Shown piece after piece: positions 5,234 through 9,086 of a stretch of 9,086 nucleotides of DNA. The DNA comes from an uncultured Rhodanobacter sp. GTDB taxonomy: Bacteria > Pseudomonadota > Gammaproteobacteria > Xanthomonadales > Rhodanobacteraceae. Every line of letters starts with the position of its first letter. The first letter of the stretch is position 1. Location of the stretch: contig CAIKJM010000285.1 in assembly GCA_903827735.1 (NCBI GenBank), positions 1-9,086 on the forward strand, in the 5' to 3' direction. The translations under genes and the position numbers were made by a program. The notes beneath the pieces are model-generated. The model saw only the letters and a list, made by a program, of their open reading frames with translations, was not told the DNA's origin and made no database searches.

Positions 5234-6046
5234 ACTGCTGAGATTATCGTCGTCACTTCCGGCAAAGGCGGCGTCGGCAAGACGACCACCAGCGCCTCTC
5301 TCGCCACCGGCCTGGCCATGGCGGGCAAGAAAGTTGCCGTGATCGACTTCGACGTCGGCCTGCGCAATCTCGACCTGATCATGGGCTGCGAGCGGCGCGT
5401 GGTGTACGACTTCGTCAACGTCGTGCACGGCGAGGCCACGCTCAAGCAGTCGCTGATCAAGGACAAGCGCCACGAGAACCTGTTCGTGCTGGCAGCCAGC
5501 CAGACCCGCGACAAGGACGCGCTGACCCAAGAGGGTGTCGAGAAGGTGCTCGATGGCCTGTCTGAAGACGGCTTCGACTACGTCGTGTGCGACTCCCCGG
5601 CCGGCATCGAGAAAGGCGCGCACCTGGCGATGTATTTCGCCGATCACGCCGTGGTCGTGGTCAACCCCGAAGTGTCCTCGGTACGCGACTCCGATCGTAT
5701 CCTCGGCCTGCTCGCCAGCAAGACGCGGCGCGCCGAGCGCGGCGAAAAGCCGATCACCCAGCACCTGCTTCTGACCCGCTACAACCCGGCCCGCGTCGCC
5801 ATCGGCGAGATGCTCAGCGTCAAGGACGTCGAGGAAATTCTGGGCATCAGCGTTGTCGGCGTGATTCCCGAATCGGAAAACGTGCTGACCGCGTCGAACA
5901 ACGGTATCCCGGTGATCGTCGACGCCAATTCACTCGCCGGTCAGGCCTACAGCGACACCGTGGCTCGCATCCTCGGCGAAGAGCGTCCGCTGCGCTTTAT
6001 CGACGTGCCGAAGAAAGGCTTTCTCCAGCGCGTATTCGGAGGTTGA
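5231..6046 (+). CDS. minD: Septum site-determining ATPase MinD
   Basis: A 271-residue ParA/MinD-family ATPase, nearly the same length as E. coli MinD (270). ATP-bound dimers sit on the inner membrane and recruit MinC; MinE stimulates hydrolysis and release, producing pole-to-pole oscillation. The deviant Walker A motif is SGKGGVGKT (10-18), with signature lysine K12 and nucleotide-binding K17. Switch I region IDFDVGLRNLD (38-48) contains the catalytic Asp, and Walker B is YVVCDSPAGIE (117-127). The C-terminal KKGFLQRVFGG (261-271) is the amphipathic membrane-targeting helix. The start is TTG, supported by a strong Shine-Dalgarno; no in-frame ATG is nearby. The gene sits between minC and minE in the conserved order, and the minE ribosome-binding site lies inside its last codons. 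Confidence 0.97.
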   Translation: MTAEIIVVTSGKGGVGKTTTSASLATGLAMAGKKVAVIDFDVGLRNLDLIMGCERRVVYDFVNVVHGEATLKQSLIKDKRHENLFVLAASQTRDKDALTQEGVEKVLDGLSEDGFDYVVCDSPAGIEKGAHLAMYFADHAVVVVNPEVSSVRDSDRILGLLASKTRRAERGEKPITQHLLLTRYNPARVAIGEMLSVKDVEEILGISVVGVIPESENVLTASNNGIPVIVDANSLAGQAYSDTVARILGEERPLRFIDVPKKGFLQRVFGG

Positions 6047-6051
6047 TCACG

Positions 6052-6336
6052 ATGGGCATTCTGGATTTCCTGAAGCGCAAGGGTGAACCCACCGCCAACG
6101 TGGCCCGCGAACGTCTGCGCATCATCGTGGCGCAGGAGCGCTCCAACCGCGGTGCGCCCGATTACCTGCCGATGATGCGTAGCGAGCTGCTCGAGGTGAT
6201 CAAGAAATACGTCCATGTCGATATCGAAGCGATCAGCATCAAGCTGGAGCAGGACAGCGGCCACGAGATCCTCGAACTTTCCGTGGCGTTGCCGGACGGC
6301 AAAGCGCCCGTGAAGAGCGATACGGCCGCGGGCTGA
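6052..6336 (+). CDS. minE: Cell division topological specificity factor MinE
   Basis: A 94-residue protein, close to the 88 residues of E. coli MinE. It binds membrane-bound MinD, triggers its ATPase and so sweeps MinC-MinD from mid-cell. The N-terminal MGILDFLKRK is the membrane-binding amphipathic segment. Residues 16-31 (NVARERLRIIVAQERS) form the MinD-contact region, including the conserved RLRIIVAQER. DYLPMMRSELLEVIKKYV (37-54) and the following beta strands (DIEAISIKLEQ, HEILELSVALP) form the dimerisation domain. GGAGG lies 9 nt before the ATG, within the end of minD, and the minD stop is only 5 nt upstream, so co-translation with minD is likely. Confidence 0.96.
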   Translation: MGILDFLKRKGEPTANVARERLRIIVAQERSNRGAPDYLPMMRSELLEVIKKYVHVDIEAISIKLEQDSGHEILELSVALPDGKAPVKSDTAAG

Positions 6337-6392
6337 CACTGTGCGTCACCGGAGCGCTGTCATCCGGCCAGCGAACTGATCTGACAAATTTC

Positions 6393-6908
6393 ATGCAACC
6401 TCCAAACCAAGTCGGCCCGTCGACAGGATCGTCGGTCGACGGCGACCCGGCCGACAGCGTGCTGCGCCTGGGCCAGCTCGGCTTCGATGCGCCGGCAGCC
6501 CTGCTCGCCTGCTTCGGGCTGACGCTTCAACGCGTGGCGGACGATACGCCGATCCCCGGCAGCTTCTGGGGTGACGAGGAAGCCGGCATTATCGGCACCA
6601 CGGTCTATGCTCGCAACGACACGCCGGTGCACTCGCTGCTGCACGAAGCGGGGCACCTGATTGTGCTGCCCCCCGAAAGACGTCCAGACGTCCATACCGA
6701 CGCCACCGATTCGATCGAGGAAGAGGACGCCACCTGCTATCTGCAGATCGTTCTGGCCGACCGCCTGCCCGGCGTCGGGCGTGAACGGCTCATGGCCGAT
6801 ATGGATGCCTGGGGCTACTCGTTCCGACTAGGCTCGACGCGCGCGTGGTTCGAACACGATGCGGAAAATGCACGCAATTTTCTGGCCGCGCGCAACCTGC
6901 CGTGCTGA
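6393..6908 (+). CDS. Uncharacterised zincin-like protein with HEAGH motif
   Basis: A 171-residue protein I cannot assign to a named family. VHSLLHEAGHLIVL (79-92) holds a canonical HExxH zinc-binding motif (H84, E85, H88). SIEEEDATCYLQIVLADRL (107-125) lies about 23 residues on and could supply the third ligand (E110 or E111), as in glutamate zincins of the ImmA/IrrE kind. The helical DMDAWGYSF and FEHDAENARNFLAARN segments follow. There is no signal peptide or membrane helix, so it should be cytoplasmic. It begins 56 bp after minE in the same direction and may be read through from the min operon. No good Shine-Dalgarno precedes the ATG at 6393, and GTG at 6459 is an alternative, so the start is uncertain. 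It may be a peptidase or a degenerate zinc-binding fold. Confidence 0.75.
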   Translation: MQPPNQVGPSTGSSVDGDPADSVLRLGQLGFDAPAALLACFGLTLQRVADDTPIPGSFWGDEEAGIIGTTVYARNDTPVHSLLHEAGHLIVLPPERRPDVHTDATDSIEEEDATCYLQIVLADRLPGVGRERLMADMDAWGYSFRLGSTRAWFEHDAENARNFLAARNLPC

Positions 6909-6962
6909 GCGGCAGCCTCGGCGACTGTCGGAATACGTAAGCCGCGCCGCGAGCTGCTAATG

Positions 6963-6992
6963 TTGACCGTTGATTTTTGTCACTGCGCTGAT
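6963..6992 (+). promoter_or_regulatory. Possible promoter for the DUF885 gene
   Basis: TTGACC at 6963-6968 matches the -35 consensus at 5 of 6. The best -10 at acceptable spacing (GCTGAT, 18 bp on) matches only 3 of 6. It sits in the 111-bp gap before a well-defined ribosome-binding site, so an independent promoter for the downstream gene is reasonable. Confidence 0.25.
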
Positions 6993-7019
6993 TGGCGCAT
7001 TCGTCCGGGGAGAGGAATG

Positions 7020-8801
7020 ATGAACAAACTTTCGTACGCGCTGATCGGCGCGCTTGCCGTCACGGCCTTTGCAAATACCGTCGCTGAAGCGCAGACCACG
7101 CCCGCCGCGGCATCGTCCACGGCGGACGCCGACCGTGCGTTTACCCGTCTGTCTGACAGCTATTTCGATAGCTACTACTTTCCCACCAACCCGACCACGG
7201 CCACAGCGGACGGCCTGCACGACTTCGACACCAAGCTGGAGGATTATTCGCGCGCCGGCGTCGACGCCAATATCAAAACGCTGCAGCAGTGGCAGGCGAA
7301 AGTGGCGGCGGTAGATGCCTCGAAACTCGGTGAGCGCGTGCGCGGCGACCGCGAGCTGGTGTTGAACAATATTCGCAGCACCCTGCTCACCCTGCAGAAG
7401 ATACGTCCATGGCAGAAAAATCCGGACGTCTATTCCAGCGGCATCACCAACAGCGCCTTCACCCTAATGGAGCGCAAGTTTGCGCCGCCGGAAACGCGCC
7501 TGCGCGATCTTGTCGCCCGCGAAAAGCTGATGCCCGCCGTGCTGGCCGATGCGCGCAAAAATCTGGCGAACCCGCCGCTGATCTACACCCAGATCGCACT
7601 GCAGCAGCTGCCCGGCCTGGTGCAGTTCTTTCAGAAAGACGTGCCGTCGGCCTTCACCGACGTCAGCGACCCGGCGCTGAAAAAGCAGTTCGCCGACAGC
7701 AATGCCGCGGTAATCCAGTCGCTGCAGGATTATCAAAATTGGCTCAAGACTGATGTGCTGCCGCGCTCACACGGCGACTTCCGCATTGGCGCCGCAGCGT
7801 TCCGCGACAAGCTCAAGTACGACGAAATGGTCAGCATCCCGCTGGATCAGCTGCTTGCCATCGACATGGCCAATATGAAGCAGAACCAGCAGGCCTTTGC
7901 CGACGTCGCCAAACAGCTCGACCCCAGCAAGACGCCGCAGCAGGTGCTGGCCGAGCTGGGCTCCGACTATCCGGCCGCCGACAAGATCCTCGATACCTTC
8001 CGCGGCACGTTCGACAAGCTGGTCGGCTTTATCCAGCTCAAGCAGATCATCACCATTCCTTCCGACGTGCGGCCGATTGTCGAGGAGACGCCACCGTTCA
8101 TGCGCGCGACGACCTTCGCCTCCATGGATACGCCCGGACCGTACGAGACGGTCGCTAAAGAGGCCTACTTCAACGTCACGCTGCCCGAGCCCGACTGGAC
8201 CGCCCAGCGCACGAAAGAATTCATGGCGCAGTTCAGCTACCCGGTGATTTCCGCCATCGCCACGCACGAGGCCTATCCGGGCCACTACATCCAGTTTCTG
8301 TGGATGCACAAGCTGGACGACCGCGCGCGCAAGCTGCTCGGTGCCACCACCAACGTGGAAGGTTGGGCGCATTACTGCGAGCAGATGATGCTCGACGAAG
8401 GGCTGGCCGCTTACGTCTACCCGAACGACAAACGCCAGCAGCTGCTGCTGCGCCTCGGCCAGCTGCAGGATGCGCTGCTGCGCAACGCCCGCTTCGTCGT
8501 CGGCATCAAGCTGCATACCGGCCAGATGACAATGGATCAAGCCATCGATTTCTTCGTCAAAGAGGGCTACCAGTCGCGCGCCGTGGGCGAGGTAGAAACC
8601 AAGCGTGGCACCTCCGATCCGACCTATCTGTACTACACGCTGGGCAAGCTGCAGATCCTGAAGCTGCGCCACGATGTGGCAGCCAAAGAAGGCAAGAACT
8701 TCAACCTGCAGCAGTTCCACGACCGCTTCATGCAGCAGGGTTTCGCGCCGATCGCCATCGTGCGCGAGGCGATGCTGCACGACACGTCGCCGACGCTCTG
8801 A
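7020..8801 (+). CDS. Secreted DUF885-family (putative metallopeptidase) protein
   Basis: A 593-residue protein with an N-terminal signal peptide (MNKLSYALIGALAVTAFA, then VAEA before Q25) and a likely signal peptidase I site after A24, so it is exported to the periplasm or beyond. The rest matches DUF885 (COG4805), usual length about 550-600 residues. THEAYPGHYIQF at 415-426 gives a zinc site HExxxGH-like pattern (H416, E417, H422), and EGWAHYCEQMM at 447-457 gives the probable third ligand E454. FFVKEGY near 511-517 is also typical. The family is predicted to be metallopeptidases, though the substrates are poorly known. Of the tandem ATGs at 7017 and 7020, the second sits 7 nt after GGGGAG and starts the signal peptide directly; the open frame extends back to 6960 without a ribosome-binding site. 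It converges with the next gene. Confidence 0.9.
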   Translation: MNKLSYALIGALAVTAFANTVAEAQTTPAAASSTADADRAFTRLSDSYFDSYYFPTNPTTATADGLHDFDTKLEDYSRAGVDANIKTLQQWQAKVAAVDASKLGERVRGDRELVLNNIRSTLLTLQKIRPWQKNPDVYSSGITNSAFTLMERKFAPPETRLRDLVAREKLMPAVLADARKNLANPPLIYTQIALQQLPGLVQFFQKDVPSAFTDVSDPALKKQFADSNAAVIQSLQDYQNWLKTDVLPRSHGDFRIGAAAFRDKLKYDEMVSIPLDQLLAIDMANMKQNQQAFADVAKQLDPSKTPQQVLAELGSDYPAADKILDTFRGTFDKLVGFIQLKQIITIPSDVRPIVEETPPFMRATTFASMDTPGPYETVAKEAYFNVTLPEPDWTAQRTKEFMAQFSYPVISAIATHEAYPGHYIQFLWMHKLDDRARKLLGATTNVEGWAHYCEQMMLDEGLAAYVYPNDKRQQLLLRLGQLQDALLRNARFVVGIKLHTGQMTMDQAIDFFVKEGYQSRAVGEVETKRGTSDPTYLYYTLGKLQILKLRHDVAAKEGKNFNLQQFHDRFMQQGFAPIAIVREAMLHDTSPTL

Positions 8802-8855
8802 CGTTCGCCATTGTGCCGGAGGTAGGGCCGGACTTCCGCCCCGCGCGCCGGTCGC

Positions 8856-9086
8856 TTACATCGGCTCGGCGATTTCCGCCTGCAGGGTGACGCTGGCGTC
8901 CGCGGTTGCCAGCGGAGGTCCGGCCAAACGTCTGCTGATGCATCCATACCACCACCACGACAGCATGCCGGCGACGCTCAGCGCCGATGCCCCCAAGGCC
9001 AGCGGCAGCATGCTGCCGGAGAGCATCGGCGAGAGCACGCCGGCTACAACGCTGCAAAGTATCAGGCTGGCAAAGGCCTGCACCGA
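8856..9086 (-). CDS. Small membrane protein of unknown function, partial
   Basis: The frame is open at the right edge of the window and ends with TAA at 8856-8858, leaving 76 visible codons. A GTG three bases inside the edge could be a start, but no upstream sequence is available to judge it, so I treat the gene as truncated. Two hydrophobic helices are visible: FASLILCSVVAGVLSPML, and then SMLPLALGASALSVAGMLSWWWYG. A positively charged ISRR turn and a hydrophilic tail ending in EIAEPM follow, suggesting a cytoplasmic C-terminus. I do not recognise the family. The gene converges with the DUF885 gene across a 54-bp gap that holds only a weak hairpin. Confidence 0.55.
   Translation of the reverse strand, partial: SVQAFASLILCSVVAGVLSPMLSGSMLPLALGASALSVAGMLSWWWYGCISRRLAGPPLATADASVTLQAEIAEPM

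Noticed and set aside
6337..6392. Possible hairpin after minE
   Set aside because: Only a 5-bp CCGGA/TCCGG stem is visible with no T-run. Read-through into the next gene is as likely.
7767..8780. 337-residue minus-strand open frame
   Set aside because: It is entirely antisense to the DUF885 gene, which carries its conserved zinc-site motifs. The frame has no matching family features.
8817..8838. Possible terminator hairpin between the convergent genes
   Set aside because: A 7-bp stem with one G-T pair and an 8-nt loop can be drawn, but no T-run follows on either strand, so it is not a convincing intrinsic terminator.

Overview
The window is GC-rich, densely coded chromosomal DNA from a gammaproteobacterium. 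The protein sequences look like the Xanthomonadales/Lysobacterales, most likely the Rhodanobacteraceae (Rhodanobacter, Dyella, Luteibacter type). That placement rests on family resemblance recalled without a database search. No rRNA, tRNA, CRISPR array, phage gene or complete insertion sequence is visible.

Layout. Positions 1-940 (minus strand) hold a membrane-anchored SRPBCC-domain protein that runs off the left edge. Positions 941-1217 are non-coding. Positions 1216-1487 hold a compact non-coding MITE-like element: imperfect terminal inverted repeats of about 31 bp, two further long internal hairpins, and a TTA triplet on each side that looks like a target-site duplication. It abuts the stop codon of a two-component system on the minus strand: a HPK7-type sensor kinase (2293-3516) followed, after an unusually long 166-bp gap, by a NarL/FixJ-type response regulator (1485-2126). 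A perfect 19-bp palindrome lies just upstream of the kinase gene and is a good operator candidate.

From the divergent region rightward on the plus strand runs a cell-division cluster: a GNAT acetyltransferase (3733-4359) whose stop overlaps the start of minC (4359-5153), then minD (5231-6046, TTG start) and minE (6052-6336). MinC inhibits FtsZ, MinD is the membrane-cycling ATPase that recruits it, and MinE drives MinD off the membrane; together they keep the division septum at mid-cell. Downstream of minE are a small uncharacterised protein with a zincin HEAGH motif (6393-6908) and a secreted DUF885-family protein with HEAYPGH and GWAHYCEQ motifs (7020-8801). A small membrane protein, cut by the right edge, lies convergently on the minus strand (8856-9086).

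Most of the window is ordinary core-genome content. The points most worth a second look are the folded repeat element whose apparent insertion duplicated the response-regulator stop codon, the 19-bp palindrome, the small zincin-like protein after minE, and the leader of minD. I see no convincing evidence of a wholly new multi-gene system.
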